DNA of 64,000 bases from Bowmanella sp. JS7-9 (GCF_004329715.1 NZ_JXSY01000010.1:1-64000); one strand, 5' to 3'. Counted from the stretch's first letter, positions 10,939 through 21,776 are shown. Numbers and translations are program-made. Notes: generated from the sequence alone by a model not told the origin.

Positions 10939-12221
10939 AATACAACATTCGCGCCATCTGCGCCAATCTGCTGTATCGGGTGTTAGAACAAGGTCAGTCA
11001 CTTCGCGAGCAGTTGCCTGCAGCACAGGCACCTTTAACCGAAAAAGACAAAGCCTGGGTACAGGAGGTCACCTATGGGGTGTTACGCCATCTGCCCTTAC
11101 TGCAGTTTTGGTTGCGCCCCATGTTAAGCAAGCCGCTAAAAGGCAAAAATAAGGTTATTGAACACCTGTTACTGGTGGGGCTATATCAGCTTAATTTTAC
11201 TCGTGTTTCTGCCCACGCCGCATTGTCAGAAACAGTCAATGCCTGCGTGACACTGAAAGCACCGTCTCTGAAAGGCTTAGTGAACGCAATACTGCGCAAT
11301 GCTCAGCGCCAAACACTCCCGCAACCGGAGGATGGTGCGGTTCAAAATGGATTGCCCAACTGGCTTTATCAGCACATCAGCCAGGCTTATGGCGAAAGGG
11401 CTGCAGATGTGTTTAATGCCATGCAACACAAGGCTCCATTATGGCTACGAGTAAACCGTGCACGCGTTACTCATCAGGATTTTCTGCAAGCGTTAACTGA
11501 ACAACAGCTCGACTTTAGCTTAAGCGAGCAACATCCGGACGCCGTGATTCTGAACCAGTTTGCCGATATCACCCGCCTGCCCGGCTTTGCACAAGGTTGG
11601 TTTAGTGTGCAGGATGGTGCCGCGCAGTTAGCGGCGGCCTACCTGAACCCGCAAGCCGATGAGCGTGTTTTAGATGCTTGTGCCGCGCCTGGTGGCAAAA
11701 CCGGCCACATTGCCGAGCTCGCACCTGAAATATCCGAATTAATCGCATTGGACAGCGAAGCAAGCCGACTGGAACGGGTGAAAGAAAACCTGCAACGCCT
11801 CGGACATCAGGCATCGATCATTTGTGCTGACGCTGGCGCAATAGACAGCTGGTGGGACGGCAAACCATTTGATCGGATCTTACTGGATGCGCCGTGCTCG
11901 GCCACTGGAGTAATTCGTCGCCACCCAGATATTCGATGGTTACGTAAGGCCTTTGATATTCCCGCTTTGGTCGAGTTACAACAGCAAATACTTAACGCAT
12001 TGTGGCAAACGCTCAAACCCGGCGGACACCTACTCTATGCCACTTGCTCTATTCTGCCGCAGGAAAACTGCCAGCAAATAGAACGGTTTTTACAGCAGCA
12101 CACAGATGCCTGTTTATTGCCGTTACCAGGTTCAGATGCTGAGTCTGTCGGCCGTCAAATTCTGCCGGGCGAGCAGCAAATGGATGGTTTCTATTATGCG
12201 ATGCTGCTAAAGTCAGAATAA
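10935..12221 (+). CDS. rsmB: 16S rRNA m5C967 methyltransferase RsmB
   Basis: A 428-residue enzyme that methylates C967 of 16S rRNA. Residues 1 to about 140 form a NusB-like RNA-binding domain. The catalytic part carries the SAM motif [12 protein letters not shown] and the two cysteines of the family mechanism in DAPCSATGV and ATCSILP. It begins at a GTG overlapping the fmt stop codon, so translation is probably coupled. Confidence 0.97.
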   Translation: MKYNIRAICANLLYRVLEQGQSLREQLPAAQAPLTEKDKAWVQEVTYGVLRHLPLLQFWLRPMLSKPLKGKNKVIEHLLLVGLYQLNFTRVSAHAALSETVNACVTLKAPSLKGLVNAILRNAQRQTLPQPEDGAVQNGLPNWLYQHISQAYGERAADVFNAMQHKAPLWLRVNRARVTHQDFLQALTEQQLDFSLSEQHPDAVILNQFADITRLPGFAQGWFSVQDGAAQLAAAYLNPQADERVLDACAAPGGKTGHIAELAPEISELIALDSEASRLERVKENLQRLGHQASIICADAGAIDSWWDGKPFDRILLDAPCSATGVIRRHPDIRWLRKAFDIPALVELQQQILNALWQTLKPGGHLLYATCSILPQENCQQIERFLQQHTDACLLPLPGSDAESVGRQILPGEQQMDGFYYAMLLKSE

Positions 12222-12254
12222 TTTTTATCACTATAACCAATGAGTTAGCCGTTA

Positions 12255-13688
12255 ATGAAAATAATCATTCTGGGTGCCGGTCAGGTCGGTGCCACACTCG
12301 CTGAAAACTTAGTCGGCGAGCAAAATGAAATTACCATCATTGACGCCAATGCTCAGGTGTTACGCGAACTGCAAGACAGACTGGATTTACGGATTGTTGA
12401 GGGCCACGGCTCTCACCCTAACATCCTGAAACAGGCCGGCGCCGAAGATGCGGATATGCTGATCGCGGTAAGCAATAGTGATGAAACCAATATGATGGCC
12501 TGTCAGGTTGCCCATACCCTGTTTAAAACGCCCACAAAAATTGCGCGTATTCGCTCTGAAGACTATCTCAATTTTCAGGAACAGTTATTTAAGCCGCAGG
12601 ATATCCCGGTTGACCACCTTATTGCGCCGGAGCAATTGGTAACGCAGTCGATCCGCCGCTTGATTGACTATCCGGGCGCCCTGCAAGTCATGGAATTTGC
12701 GGATGGCAAAGTCAGCCTGGTCGCAGTAAAAGCCTACTACGGCGGTCTACTGGTTGGGCATGCTTTATCTACTCTACGTGAACATATGCCGAACGTGGAT
12801 ACCCGCGTGGCGGCCATTTACCGTCAGGGCAAACCCATACGTCCGTTAGGCACCACAGTTATCGAAGCCGACGATGAAGTGTTTTTTATCGCCGCGACCA
12901 AACATATTCGAGCGGTTATGAGCGAGTTACAGAAGCTGGAAAGTAGCTATAAACGCATCATTATCGCCGGTGGTGGCCTGATTGGTGCCGGGCTGGCAAA
13001 GCAGCTGGAGGAACGCCACAACGTCAAGCTGATCGAACGCTCGGCGCAACGAACAGAGCAATTGGCCAGCCAGTTGAACCATACTCTGGTGTTCCAGGGG
13101 GATGCATCAGACCATGAATTGCTCAGCGAAGAGCATATCGAACAGGCTGATGTATTTATCGCTGTCACTAATGATGACGAAGCAAATATCATGTCCGCTA
13201 TGCTGGCAAAACGAATGGGCGCCAAGAAGACCATGGTACTGATTCAGCGCGGTGCCTATGTGGATATGGTACAAGGCGGTGAGATCGATATCGCTATTTC
13301 CCCACAACAGGCAACTATCTCTGCACTGCTTACCCACGTACGCAAGGGTGATATTGTTAATGTGTACTCACTTCGCCGTGGTGCCGCGGAAGCTATAGAG
13401 GCCGTCGCCCATGGTGATGAAAAAACTTCGAAAGTGATAGGTCGTCAGATTAAAGATATCAAACTGCCACCTGGTGCCACTATCGGTGCAATAGTGCGCA
13501 AAGCCGATCCGTTACTGGCACACTCAAATAAAATGATTGAGTCGATTGCGCAAAAAGATGAAGTACTGATTGCGCACTCCGATACGGTTATTCAGCCCGA
13601 CGACCACGTTATTCTGTTTTTAGTAGACAAAAAGTACGTACGGGACGTTGAGAAACTGTTCCAACCCAGCGCTTTTTTCTTCGGGTAA
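12255..13688 (+). CDS. trkA: Trk potassium uptake regulator TrkA
   Basis: A 477-residue cytosolic NAD-binding subunit that gates the Trk K+ channel. It contains two repeats of a Rossmann RCK-N domain ([17 protein letters not shown] at the start, [17 protein letters not shown] near 235), each followed by an RCK-C domain. It is slightly longer than E. coli TrkA. Its partner trkH lies immediately downstream on the opposite strand, ending 5 bp away. Confidence 0.97.
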   Translation: MKIIILGAGQVGATLAENLVGEQNEITIIDANAQVLRELQDRLDLRIVEGHGSHPNILKQAGAEDADMLIAVSNSDETNMMACQVAHTLFKTPTKIARIRSEDYLNFQEQLFKPQDIPVDHLIAPEQLVTQSIRRLIDYPGALQVMEFADGKVSLVAVKAYYGGLLVGHALSTLREHMPNVDTRVAAIYRQGKPIRPLGTTVIEADDEVFFIAATKHIRAVMSELQKLESSYKRIIIAGGGLIGAGLAKQLEERHNVKLIERSAQRTEQLASQLNHTLVFQGDASDHELLSEEHIEQADVFIAVTNDDEANIMSAMLAKRMGAKKTMVLIQRGAYVDMVQGGEIDIAISPQQATISALLTHVRKGDIVNVYSLRRGAAEAIEAVAHGDEKTSKVIGRQIKDIKLPPGATIGAIVRKADPLLAHSNKMIESIAQKDEVLIAHSDTVIQPDDHVILFLVDKKYVRDVEKLFQPSAFFFG

Positions 13689-13693
13689 GCCTC

Positions 13694-15145
13694 TTAGCTA
13701 CGCCAGAAGGCTGGGGTGAACAGAACCAGCAATGAGAATATCTCCAGTCGGCCAAACAGCATGGCAACGACTAATAACCACTTGCCGGTATCTGTGACGT
13801 CACCAAAATGCGCTGCCACCTGCCCCAGGCCCGGACCGAGATTATTTAAGCACGCCGCTGTCGCCGAAAACGCCGAGATGTCATTCATGCCGGTGGCAAT
13901 CAATGACAGCATGATCACCACAAACACTACCGCATAGGCAGAAAAGAAGCCCCATACTGCATCCACAACGCGGTCTGGCAACGCGCGGTTACCCAGTTTG
14001 ACCATATACACGGCTTTGGGGTGAATTAGACGATTTACTTCGCGCATGCCTTGAATATACAAAAGCACGATCCGGATAACTTTCATCCCGCCACCGGTAG
14101 AGCCAGCACAGCCACCAATAAAACTGGCAAAAATTAACAGTATGGGTAAGAACAGCGGCCATTCTGCAAAGCTATCTGTCGCGAAACCGGCGGTCGTACT
14201 TATAGAGACCGCCTGAAACATGGCCTGATCCAGCGTAGCTTCGGTTGAGGCGTACCAGTTGTGATGCAGCAATACCAGGAAACACACCAGAATCAGCGCG
14301 AATTGCAGCATGAAAAAGGCTTTTAACTCGGGATCAAAGAGGTAGCCTTTCAAGGTGCGCCCGCTAACCGCTGCATAATGCAGGGCGAAATTCAGTGCTG
14401 AGATCCACAGAAAAACAACACAAACAATGTTGATAAGCGGACTGTCGAAATAGCCCATGCTGGCATCATGGGTGGAGAACCCACCGATTGCGATAGTTGA
14501 GAATGCATGACAAATAGCATCAAACCAACCCATGCCTGCAACTTTATAAGCAAGTGTGCAGGCAGTGGTCAACGCCAGATAGATGTACCATAGGTGTTTC
14601 GCTGTATCGGCGATACGCGGAGTCATTTTCGAGTCTTTAATCGGCCCCGGAGTTTCGGCGCGATATAACTGCATCCCACCCACCCCAAGAATAGGCAGGA
14701 TAGCGACAGCGAGTACAATGATCCCCATCCCCCCTAACCACTGAAGCTGCTGTCGATAAAACAATACTGCTTTGGGTAGGAAATCGATTCCCTGAATGAC
14801 AGTTGCCCCGGTGGTAGTTAAACCTGAGAAGGACTCAAAAAATGCGTCGGCCACCGTCATTTTAGGCTGTTCAAGCAGGATAAAGGGTAATGCCCCCACA
14901 CTGCCCAGCACCGTCCAGAACAACACAACAATTAAGAATCCCTCACGGGCTTTGAGATCCCGCTTAAATTCGCGGTTGGGGTACCAAAGGCTCAGGCCAG
15001 CGACAATGCTGATAACAAAGGCAGTAACGAAGGGCAAACCACTGCCATCGGCGTAGATAACAGATACCAACGCAGGCGGAATCATCGCAACACTAAAAAG
15101 CGCGACAAGCAATCCCAATATGCGGATGATGGAACGATACTGCAT
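13694..15145 (-). CDS. trkH: Trk system potassium uptake protein TrkH
   Basis: A 483-residue inner-membrane K+ channel of the TrkH/KtrB superfamily with four P-loop repeats. Selectivity-filter regions can be read as SGLTTTGATV, STIAIGGFSTHD, VSISTTAGFATD and NNLGPGLG. Its N-terminus is a string of hydrophobic segments. It works with TrkA, encoded convergently next to it; E. coli has the two genes far apart. Confidence 0.96.
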   Translation of the reverse strand: MQYRSIIRILGLLVALFSVAMIPPALVSVIYADGSGLPFVTAFVISIVAGLSLWYPNREFKRDLKAREGFLIVVLFWTVLGSVGALPFILLEQPKMTVADAFFESFSGLTTTGATVIQGIDFLPKAVLFYRQQLQWLGGMGIIVLAVAILPILGVGGMQLYRAETPGPIKDSKMTPRIADTAKHLWYIYLALTTACTLAYKVAGMGWFDAICHAFSTIAIGGFSTHDASMGYFDSPLINIVCVVFLWISALNFALHYAAVSGRTLKGYLFDPELKAFFMLQFALILVCFLVLLHHNWYASTEATLDQAMFQAVSISTTAGFATDSFAEWPLFLPILLIFASFIGGCAGSTGGGMKVIRIVLLYIQGMREVNRLIHPKAVYMVKLGNRALPDRVVDAVWGFFSAYAVVFVVIMLSLIATGMNDISAFSATAACLNNLGPGLGQVAAHFGDVTDTGKWLLVVAMLFGRLEIFSLLVLFTPAFWRS

Positions 15146-15345
15146 GTTGTTATGTTTGCACCTGTTATCAGCCTGACAATCAGCAGAAATGCTAACTAAT
15201 TGGCTGTTTTTTCATAGTTTTTATCAGCCTATTATTGTCTTTAGTTTTCTAAACCTAAAGCCTTTTAGTATTTTTTATTTCTCAAATGGTTAGCGCCCCG
15301 ATAAAGTAAAACCAGCTATCAGTGCAGCAAAGGCGTACACGCATA

Positions 15346-16200
15346 ATGAATTTGCCGAAAAATCCACTTAAGGTAAGTCTCACCCCTTACCTGCCTGATA
15401 GCGAAGCGCATGGCGTTATCATTCTTGCCCCGGCGATGGGAGTTAATCAACGCTACTATGCTGCTCTGGCGAACTGGCTCACCACAAAGGGGTTCATTGC
15501 GGTCACGTTTGACTTTCAGGGCATGGGTGTCAATTCCCCCAAACAACTGAAACACATCGACATCAACATCACAGACTGGATTGAGACTGACTGTGCCCGG
15601 GTCATTGCCTGGTGCCGTGAAAGTTGGCCAGACCTTAAAATAACCTGGGTGGGACATAGTCTGAGCGGGCAAATTTTCCCTCTAATCCCCAACCAAACTG
15701 AATTATCCGGCATTGTCAGTATTGCCTCGGGCAGTGGTTTTTGGCGCCTTGCTCCCATGACCATGCGCTTTAAAGCTCTCACACTTTGGCATTTGATAGT
15801 TCCTGCACTCACCCCTTTGTTTGGTTATTTTCCGGGGAAAAAATTAGGGGTGGTCGCCAACTTACCCAAAAGAGTCATCTATCAGTGGCGCAAGTGGTGC
15901 CTCGACTCCGATTACTGCCTTGCTGCCGCGCCACCTAGCATGCGCGCGACATTTACCAGCACTAAGCAAAAGGTTGTCGCACTGACATTTGACGATGACC
16001 ACATGATTTCCCTTGAAAGTGCTCGCGCGCTGCACAGGCTGTTTGCGCGAAATGACATAGACCATCAACATATTTCATCATCGCAAACGCCGTTTAAGCG
16101 AATTGGCCACTTCGGCTTTTTCCGGCATCGGCAGCAGGAAGCGCTATGGGCAACCTATCTGCTACCCGCTATCCTCAGCGTGCTGGATCAAAAAGTGTGA
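15346..16200 (+). CDS. Alpha/beta hydrolase (COG4757-like)
   Basis: A 284-residue alpha/beta-hydrolase-fold protein of unknown substrate. It has the oxyanion region LAPAMGVNQRYY, the nucleophile elbow GHSLSG, a late acid region ALTFDDDHMIS and a probable catalytic histidine in RIGHFGFF near the C-terminus. The elbow has serine where the canonical G-x-S-x-G has its last glycine. I choose the ATG at 15346; an in-frame ATG at 15322 would add eight basic residues. It overlaps the 3' end of the convergent elbB by 13 bp. Confidence 0.75.
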   Translation: MNLPKNPLKVSLTPYLPDSEAHGVIILAPAMGVNQRYYAALANWLTTKGFIAVTFDFQGMGVNSPKQLKHIDINITDWIETDCARVIAWCRESWPDLKITWVGHSLSGQIFPLIPNQTELSGIVSIASGSGFWRLAPMTMRFKALTLWHLIVPALTPLFGYFPGKKLGVVANLPKRVIYQWRKWCLDSDYCLAAAPPSMRATFTSTKQKVVALTFDDDHMISLESARALHRLFARNDIDHQHISSSQTPFKRIGHFGFFRHRQQEALWATYLLPAILSVLDQKV

Positions 16201-16859
16201 TGTTTTTCAGCTAATGCCAACACTTGCATCACCCATTTTTGGATCCCCTCCCAAGCTTGCTCGATGTTGGTTGCCAACATATAGGCTGGCGTGGTGACGA
16301 CTTTATGGGCCTTATCCAGCACCACATCATTAACCTCACAATTGACATGTTTCGCGCCCATATTCTCGAGGGCGAGCGCGGTCTCCTTGTCATTGCCAAT
16401 CGTCACAGAGATACCTTCACCATGTATTTTTGCTACCATCGCAGGCGAGATACACGCATAGCCCAGCGGTTTATCAGCCTGACTAAACTCCCTGCATACC
16501 CTTACAACTTCACTATCTACTGACATGGCCGAGCCCTCCGTTGCAAACGAACACAGGTTTTTTGCAGCACCGAAGCCACCGGGCACCAAACAAACATCAA
16601 AATCCCTGGCGTGACAGTCACTGAGCGGTTGAATATCGCCACGCGCAATGCGCGCCGACTCCACCAAAACGTTGCGAGTCTCATCAGGCTGCGGCTGCCC
16701 GGTCAGATGGTTGATCACATGCAATTGTGTTTTATCCGGCGCGAAACAGCGGTAACTAGCCCCTGCCAGCCTGACGGCCAACATAGTTAGTACCGCTTCA
16801 TGAATCTCTGCACCATCATACACACCACAGCCACTTAGAATTATCGCGACTTTTTTCAT
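16188..16859 (-). CDS. elbB: ElbB-type DJ-1/PfpI superfamily protein
   Basis: A 223-residue protein of the ElbB branch of the DJ-1/PfpI superfamily. It is recognised from MKKVAIILSGCGVYDGAEIHE, the LVPGGFGAAKNL loop, and GYACISPAM with the elbow cysteine. Family members are named isoprenoid-biosynthesis or glyoxalase-like proteins, but the physiological role is uncertain. Length is normal. It is divergent from polA across a 389-bp spacer. Confidence 0.9.
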   Translation of the reverse strand: MKKVAIILSGCGVYDGAEIHEAVLTMLAVRLAGASYRCFAPDKTQLHVINHLTGQPQPDETRNVLVESARIARGDIQPLSDCHARDFDVCLVPGGFGAAKNLCSFATEGSAMSVDSEVVRVCREFSQADKPLGYACISPAMVAKIHGEGISVTIGNDKETALALENMGAKHVNCEVNDVVLDKAHKVVTTPAYMLATNIEQAWEGIQKWVMQVLALAEKHHTF

Positions 16860-17248
16860 ATCTTGCTCCAGCCCTTGTATTTATTACCTTATGCTTGTTG
16901 ATTATTTTTAAATCAGCTTTAAATCAAAAAAACTTTAAACAGAACACTTTTCAACCAATCTGGTTATGTTATTGTACTTGTCCGATTTGACCTGCTCAGC
17001 TTTGACAAATCGGAATATCCACAATGGAATACAAGAATAATAACAAGGTCTCAAGTTTCTTCTTATTCCTTACAGAGCATTATTAACATAGCCTTCAGAC
17101 ACTTCTTGTCCACGACACGAGGTGCGTTCATGCTAATCGCGAAAAAATTATCTACAAACTTATCCACAAGTTGTGCAATTTTGTTCACTGGTTGAGATAA
17201 GGTAACTGTGGCATCCTTGTCGCCATATTTTCCCGATATGTATTCACC
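16860..17248. promoter_or_regulatory. elbB-polA divergent spacer with DnaA-box-like sequences
   Basis: This spacer has no credible gene. It holds a perfect DnaA box TTATCCACA (17160-17168), a one-mismatch box TTATCTACA (17148-17156) and a weaker ATATCCACA-like site near 17013. It also has an 8-bp inverted repeat, CCGATTTG at 16982-16989 and CAAATCGG at 17006-17013, without a T tract. Promoters for both flanking genes must lie here, but I could not assign hexamers confidently. Confidence 0.45.
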
Positions 17249-20008
17249 ATGAAAAAAATCGCTGACAACCCATTTATCCTGGTTGATGGGTCATCTTATT
17301 TATTCCGGGCATTTCACGCGATCAAAGACCTGCGTAATAGCAAAGGCCAACCCACCAACGCTATTTTCGGCGTAGTAAATATGCTCAAGAGCCTGATAAA
17401 TCAGTATCATCCGACACATATTGCCGTGGTGTTTGATGCTAAAGGCAAAACCTTTCGGGATGATATTTATCCGGAATACAAAGCCCATCGCCCTCCCATG
17501 CCAGATGATCTGCGCAGCCAGATAGAGCCATTGCATAAAATTATTCGAGCGTTGGGATTGCCCCTGATCGTTGAAGAAGGTGTCGAAGCGGACGATGTTA
17601 TTGGCACGCTTGCCAGAGAAGCCAGTGAGCAAGGTATCCATACCCTAATCAGCACTGGTGATAAAGACATGGCGCAGTTGGTTAACGAGCATGTCACGCT
17701 GATCAACACCATGGATAATTCCATCATGGATAACGACGGGGTGGTCACCAAATTCGGTGTCGGCCCGGAGTTAATAATCGATTTACTTGCCTTGAAAGGC
17801 GATAAAGTCGATAACATCCCCGGCGTACCAGGTGTGGGTGATAAATCAGCGCTGGGTATGCTACAGGGCATTGGCGGTATCGATGAGATTTACACCAACC
17901 TGGATAAAATCGCGGGCCTGGATTTTCGTGGTGCCAAGACCATGGCAGCCAAGATGGCTGAGTATGAGGAGCAGGCGCGCCTGAGCTACCTGCTGGCCAC
18001 AATTAAAACCGACGTTGAGCTACCATATAGCCCCACTACCCTGTCTCCCACAGATCCGGACCACCAAACATTATTCACATTATTTAGTGATCTCGAAATT
18101 AAGCGCTGGCGCGATGAAGCAGAACGCCAACTACAAAAAGCGAATCTGCCAGCAAGCGCGATTGCTTCAGCTCCTGCCGAAGCAGATACGCCAGTGGCAA
18201 TTAGCTACGAGACCATTCTGGACAAAGAACACTTTCAGCGTTGGCTGGATAAACTCCAGCAGGCTGAGCTATTTGCGTTTGACACCGAAACCACCAGCCT
18301 GGATTACATGGAAGCAGAATTGGTTGGTCTGTCTTTCAGTGTCATTCCCGGCGAGGCCGCCTACGTTCCTGTCGCTCATGACTATCCTGATGCACCAGAA
18401 CAATTGGAGCGGAGCTGGGTGCTGAGTCAACTAAAACCCTTATTAGAAGACGATAGCCGCGCTAAAGTTGGCCAGCATCTGAAATATGATATGAATGTAC
18501 TGGCAAATTATGGCATTACGCTGCGTGGCGTGAAGTTCGACACCATGCTTGAGTCTTACGTATTTAACAGCAATGCCGGCCGTCATGATATGGATTCCCT
18601 CGCCAGCCGGTTACTTGACGTAAAAACCGTTAAATTTGAAGAAATCGCAGGTAAAGGTGCAAAACAGCTAACCTTCAACCAGATCGCGCTGGAACAGGCG
18701 GCCCACTACGCCGCCGAAGATGCGGATATCACCCTGCGAATTCACCAGAGTCTTTGGCCACAGCTTAGTGAGCAGCAGGGCCCGGCACACATATTTTCCG
18801 AAGTAGAAGTGCCTCTGATTCCGGTACTGGCAAAAATTGAACAAACCGGTGTGCTAATTGACAGCCAACAATTGGGTGAGCAGAGCCAGTATCTGGCCAG
18901 TCGCATTCTGGAACTGGAAAAGCAAACGCACGACTTGGCTGGTCAGCCGTTTAATCTGAGCTCTACTAAGCAACTACAGGAAATTTTGTTCGATAAACTG
19001 CAATTGCCAGTAATTAAAAAAACCCCCAAGGGCGCACCATCTACCGCAGAAGACGTTTTGCAGGAATTGGCAGAAAACTACGACTTGCCACGCCTGATTC
19101 TGGAATATCGCAGCCTGACTAAGCTCAAATCCACATACACAGATAAATTGCCGCAAATGATAAACCACCGAACTGGCCGGGTGCATACATCTTATCATCA
19201 GGCGGTCGCGGCCACAGGACGCCTTTCGTCTACCGATCCAAATTTGCAAAATATCCCTATCCGCACTGAGGAAGGCCGCAAAGTTCGCAAAGCATTCGTC
19301 GCTAATCCAGGCTATAAAATTGTCGCCGCAGATTACTCGCAAATTGAATTACGCATTATGGCGCACCTTTCTGCCGATAAAGGCTTGCTGGACGCTTTCG
19401 CACAGGGACGTGATGTACATAAAGCCACTGCTGCCGAAGTATTTGAGGTTGATCTCGAGGCAGTCACAGTTGAACAACGCCGCAGCGCCAAAGCGATTAA
19501 CTTTGGCCTGATTTACGGCATGTCGGCGTTTGGATTATCCAAGCAATTGGGTATTCCTCGTTATCAGGCACAGGATTACATGGACCTATACTTCGAACGT
19601 TATCCTGGCGTGCTGACCTATATGGAAAATACCCGCGAGTTTGCCAAGCAGCATGGCTATGTCGAAACCGTGTTCGGTCGTCGCTTGTATTTATCCGATA
19701 TTCACTCCAGCAATGCGATTGCCAGAAAAGGGGCTGAACGCGCCGCGATAAATGCGCCAATGCAAGGCACAGCTGCGGATATCATCAAGAAAGCGATGTT
19801 AGCGGTACATGCCTGGATAGATACGCTGGACAACAATGCGGTGCGCATGATTATGCAGGTACACGATGAACTGGTATTTGAAATCCGTGACGACCTTGCT
19901 GAGGACTTTGCGAAAAAGATCTGCAACATCATGCAAAATGCCGCTCAACTAGCCGTGCCATTATTAGTTGAGGCCGGTATTGGCAAAAACTGGGATGAGG
20001 CACACTGA
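17249..20008 (+). CDS. polA: DNA polymerase I
   Basis: A 919-residue three-domain repair and Okazaki-fragment polymerase. Residues 1 to about 290 are the 5'-3' flap exonuclease ([36 protein letters not shown]). About 310-510 is the 3'-5' proofreading domain with D345 and E347 in FDTETTSLD, the LKYDMN aspartate and YAAEDADIT, so proofreading should be active. The rest is the family A polymerase: D695 in [14 protein letters not shown], the O-helix [14 protein letters not shown], and D873 in VHDELVFE. Length is close to E. coli Pol I. Spot 42 RNA follows downstream as in E. coli. Confidence 0.98.
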   Translation: MKKIADNPFILVDGSSYLFRAFHAIKDLRNSKGQPTNAIFGVVNMLKSLINQYHPTHIAVVFDAKGKTFRDDIYPEYKAHRPPMPDDLRSQIEPLHKIIRALGLPLIVEEGVEADDVIGTLAREASEQGIHTLISTGDKDMAQLVNEHVTLINTMDNSIMDNDGVVTKFGVGPELIIDLLALKGDKVDNIPGVPGVGDKSALGMLQGIGGIDEIYTNLDKIAGLDFRGAKTMAAKMAEYEEQARLSYLLATIKTDVELPYSPTTLSPTDPDHQTLFTLFSDLEIKRWRDEAERQLQKANLPASAIASAPAEADTPVAISYETILDKEHFQRWLDKLQQAELFAFDTETTSLDYMEAELVGLSFSVIPGEAAYVPVAHDYPDAPEQLERSWVLSQLKPLLEDDSRAKVGQHLKYDMNVLANYGITLRGVKFDTMLESYVFNSNAGRHDMDSLASRLLDVKTVKFEEIAGKGAKQLTFNQIALEQAAHYAAEDADITLRIHQSLWPQLSEQQGPAHIFSEVEVPLIPVLAKIEQTGVLIDSQQLGEQSQYLASRILELEKQTHDLAGQPFNLSSTKQLQEILFDKLQLPVIKKTPKGAPSTAEDVLQELAENYDLPRLILEYRSLTKLKSTYTDKLPQMINHRTGRVHTSYHQAVAATGRLSSTDPNLQNIPIRTEEGRKVRKAFVANPGYKIVAADYSQIELRIMAHLSADKGLLDAFAQGRDVHKATAAEVFEVDLEAVTVEQRRSAKAINFGLIYGMSAFGLSKQLGIPRYQAQDYMDLYFERYPGVLTYMENTREFAKQHGYVETVFGRRLYLSDIHSSNAIARKGAERAAINAPMQGTAADIIKKAMLAVHAWIDTLDNNAVRMIMQVHDELVFEIRDDLAEDFAKKICNIMQNAAQLAVPLLVEAGIGKNWDEAH

Positions 20009-20110
20009 TCACATTTTGTAATTTAATGACACACAAACACAAAATAAGACCCGTTAAACACAAAAAAGATAGAAAAAACCGCATTAAATGAAAAATTATT
20101 ACATTTATTG

Positions 20111-20138
20111 TTGATTTCCCATGTTCCTACGCTATCAT
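20111..20138 (+). promoter_or_regulatory. Promoter of Spot 42 RNA
   Basis: A -35 TTGATT (20111-20116) and -10 TATCAT (20133-20138) are separated by 16 bp. The conserved RNA 5' end (20146) begins 8 bp past the -10 element. I see no convincing CRP site. Confidence 0.65.
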
Positions 20139-20145
20139 TTGCAGC

Positions 20146-20217
20146 GTAGGGTACAGAGGTAAGATGTTTATCTATCAGACCTTTGCTTCGGCCTCGGCAA
20201 TTGCCGGGGCTTTTTTT
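20146..20217 (+). ncRNA. spf: Spot 42 small RNA
   Basis: The 5' segment GTAGGGTACAGAGGTAAG and the following unstructured stretch around TCAGACCTTT match what I remember of E. coli Spot 42 nearly base for base. It ends in a terminator with an 8-bp stem (GCCTCGGC/GCCGGGGC, one G-U pair, AATT loop) and seven Ts. At about 72 nt it is shorter than the 109-nt E. coli RNA. The place directly downstream of polA and before engB is the conserved one. In enterobacteria the RNA works with Hfq, is repressed by cAMP-CRP and damps secondary carbon metabolism; the same role here is inferred. Confidence 0.93.
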
Positions 20218-20342
20218 ATGCCTGAAAAAATTTTTGCGGGATAAATGAACTTTGCTGCGGACACAGCGTCAGAGTTTATGAGTGTATTGTGTTTTCATGT
20301 TTGTCTCCCTTCTACGCCTCGCTAAATGCGAGGCGTTTTTTT
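20218..20342 (+). ncRNA. Possible second small RNA ending in a plus-strand terminator
   Basis: Between the Spot 42 terminator and the engB stop codon there is a second strong rho-independent terminator directed rightward. Its stem is CGCCTCGC (20315-20322) and GCGAGGCG (20328-20335), with a TAAAT loop and seven Ts. No plus-strand gene precedes it. Just before the stem lies a C/T-rich stretch (20302-20312) that could pair with a Shine-Dalgarno sequence. It could be a second Hfq-type RNA, a backup terminator for polA/spf read-through, or a 3' element of engB. I could not identify a promoter. Confidence 0.35.
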
Positions 20343-20955
20343 ATTCCTGAGACATACCAAACCAATCGAACAGTTTATTTTCCAGTAAAGGTAAGCCAAT
20401 TTTATCCAGTGAAGAAAAGGCTTCTACCTGCACATCTCCACCAAACGCAATTGCCGCTTCGCGAGCCATCAATACCTGTGCCTTTCGTTTACCCGACTTA
20501 AATTTGTCGGCTTTAGTCAACAAGGCTAATACCGGCAATTTGCTATCCACCGCCCAACGAATCAGGTCCTGGTCGAGATCTTTGAACGGATGGCGGATAT
20601 CCATCAGCACCACCAGGCCTTTAAGGCTGCTGCGCTTTTCCAGATACTCAGCCAATGAGCGTTGCCACTTCTTTTTCATTTCCAGTGGAACCTGTGCAAA
20701 ACCATATCCTGGTAAGTCCACCAGTCTACGTCCCTCTTCCAGGGTAAACACGTTGATCATCTGGGTACGTCCAGGCGTTTTACTGGTACGTGCCAGACCT
20801 TTTTGTCGGGTCAGGGTATTTAACGCACTGGATTTGCCTGCATTGGAACGTCCGGCAAACGCAATTTCAATACCATCATCCATTGGCAGGTGCTTAATGT
20901 CGGGGGCGCTGGTAAAGAACTGGGCCTGGGTGAAATAACTCAACTTACTCTCCAA
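20341..20955 (-). CDS. engB: Ribosome biogenesis GTPase EngB (YihA/YsxC)
   Basis: A 204-residue single-domain GTPase needed for 50S subunit assembly. The P-loop GRSNAGKSS is at 35-43, the G2 threonine region follows at TPGRTQ, G3 is DLPGYGFA and G4 is LTKADK. Length is typical. Its stop codon overlaps the T run of the opposing plus-strand terminator. It sits between Spot 42 and the Csr-type RNA, as yihA does in E. coli. Confidence 0.97.
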   Translation of the reverse strand: MESKLSYFTQAQFFTSAPDIKHLPMDDGIEIAFAGRSNAGKSSALNTLTRQKGLARTSKTPGRTQMINVFTLEEGRRLVDLPGYGFAQVPLEMKKKWQRSLAEYLEKRSSLKGLVVLMDIRHPFKDLDQDLIRWAVDSKLPVLALLTKADKFKSGKRKAQVLMAREAAIAFGGDVQVEAFSSLDKIGLPLLENKLFDWFGMSQE

Positions 20956-21105
20956 ACTTTATGTATGCGGCTATTTTACTACAGGCTGCACAATGCGCCT
21001 TGTTTTAATTGAATAAATCCCTACAAAACCTTGGGAATATATTTTCCTTAGTGGCTAATTGTGTACAATAATGGCTTCAAACTACTCAGTGCTACGAGAA
21101 TGATT

Positions 21106-21729
21106 ATGAAAAAACTCTGTCTTCTGCTGTTGGTCACATCTGGCTTAAGCTTTCAGGCAGCGGCCGCAGGTGATGCACAAGCCGGAAAAGATAAGTCTAT
21201 GGTCTGTGCTGCTTGCCATGGTGCGGACGGTAACGCGGCCATCGATATGTATCCAAAGATCGCCGGTCAACATGCAGGCTACATTGCTAAGCAATTGCAT
21301 GATTTTCGCAAAGCAGCACAAACAGCTGGCGCTGAAGGTCGTAATGATCCGATTATGAGCGCGCAGGCCGCTGCGCTGTCAGATCAGGATATCGAGGACT
21401 TAGCTGCCTATTTCTCAAGCCAGGAGATGACTGGTGGTGAAACCCCGGAAGATGTTGTTGCTGCCGGAATGAAAATGTATCAGGGTGGCGATGCTGAAAA
21501 AGGCATTGCAGCGTGTGCAGCCTGCCATGGCCCGCGCGGAAATGGTATGGAGCTAGCAAAATTCCCGGATATCAGCGGTCAGCACAGTGCTTATGTTAAA
21601 GCTCAGCTGGAAAAATTCCGTAGCGGCCAACGCGCTAATGATATGAACGGCATGATGCGTGATATCGCGAAGCGTTTAAGTGATGACGATATCGCATTGC
21701 TGTCAAAATTTGTTGCCGGTTTACACTAA
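21106..21729 (+). CDS. Cytochrome c4 (periplasmic diheme)
   Basis: A 207-residue exported diheme cytochrome c. A signal peptide (to about AAAA at 22) precedes two homologous heme domains with CAACH at 34-38 and CAACH at 137-141. Methionine ligand candidates lie in each half (DPIMSAQA and MNGMMRD). Cytochromes c4 carry electrons to terminal oxidases in the periplasm. I start at the ATG at 21106, with GAGA spaced 7 bp upstream; the open frame reaches back to 21061 but the extra residues would spoil the signal peptide. Confidence 0.93.
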   Translation: MKKLCLLLLVTSGLSFQAAAAGDAQAGKDKSMVCAACHGADGNAAIDMYPKIAGQHAGYIAKQLHDFRKAAQTAGAEGRNDPIMSAQAAALSDQDIEDLAAYFSSQEMTGGETPEDVVAAGMKMYQGGDAEKGIAACAACHGPRGNGMELAKFPDISGQHSAYVKAQLEKFRSGQRANDMNGMMRDIAKRLSDDDIALLSKFVAGLH

Positions 21730-21750
21730 AGCAAGCAATCAAATGCGACG

Positions 21751-21776
21751 AAAAGCGGCTAACAGGCCGCTTTTTT
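21751..21776 (+). terminator. Terminator after cytochrome c4
   Basis: A 9-bp stem (AAAAGCGGC 21751-21759, GCCGCTTTT 21766-21774) with a 6-nt loop and a run of six Ts lies 21 bp past the stop codon. Confidence 0.88.

Noticed and set aside
20009-20110. CRP site upstream of Spot 42
   Set aside because: TGTAA-like half-sites near 20019 do not form an acceptable TGTGA-N6-TCACA palindrome.
20289-20501. 70-codon plus-strand open frame over the engB 3' end
   Set aside because: It runs antisense through engB, crosses a strong terminator and has no family resemblance.
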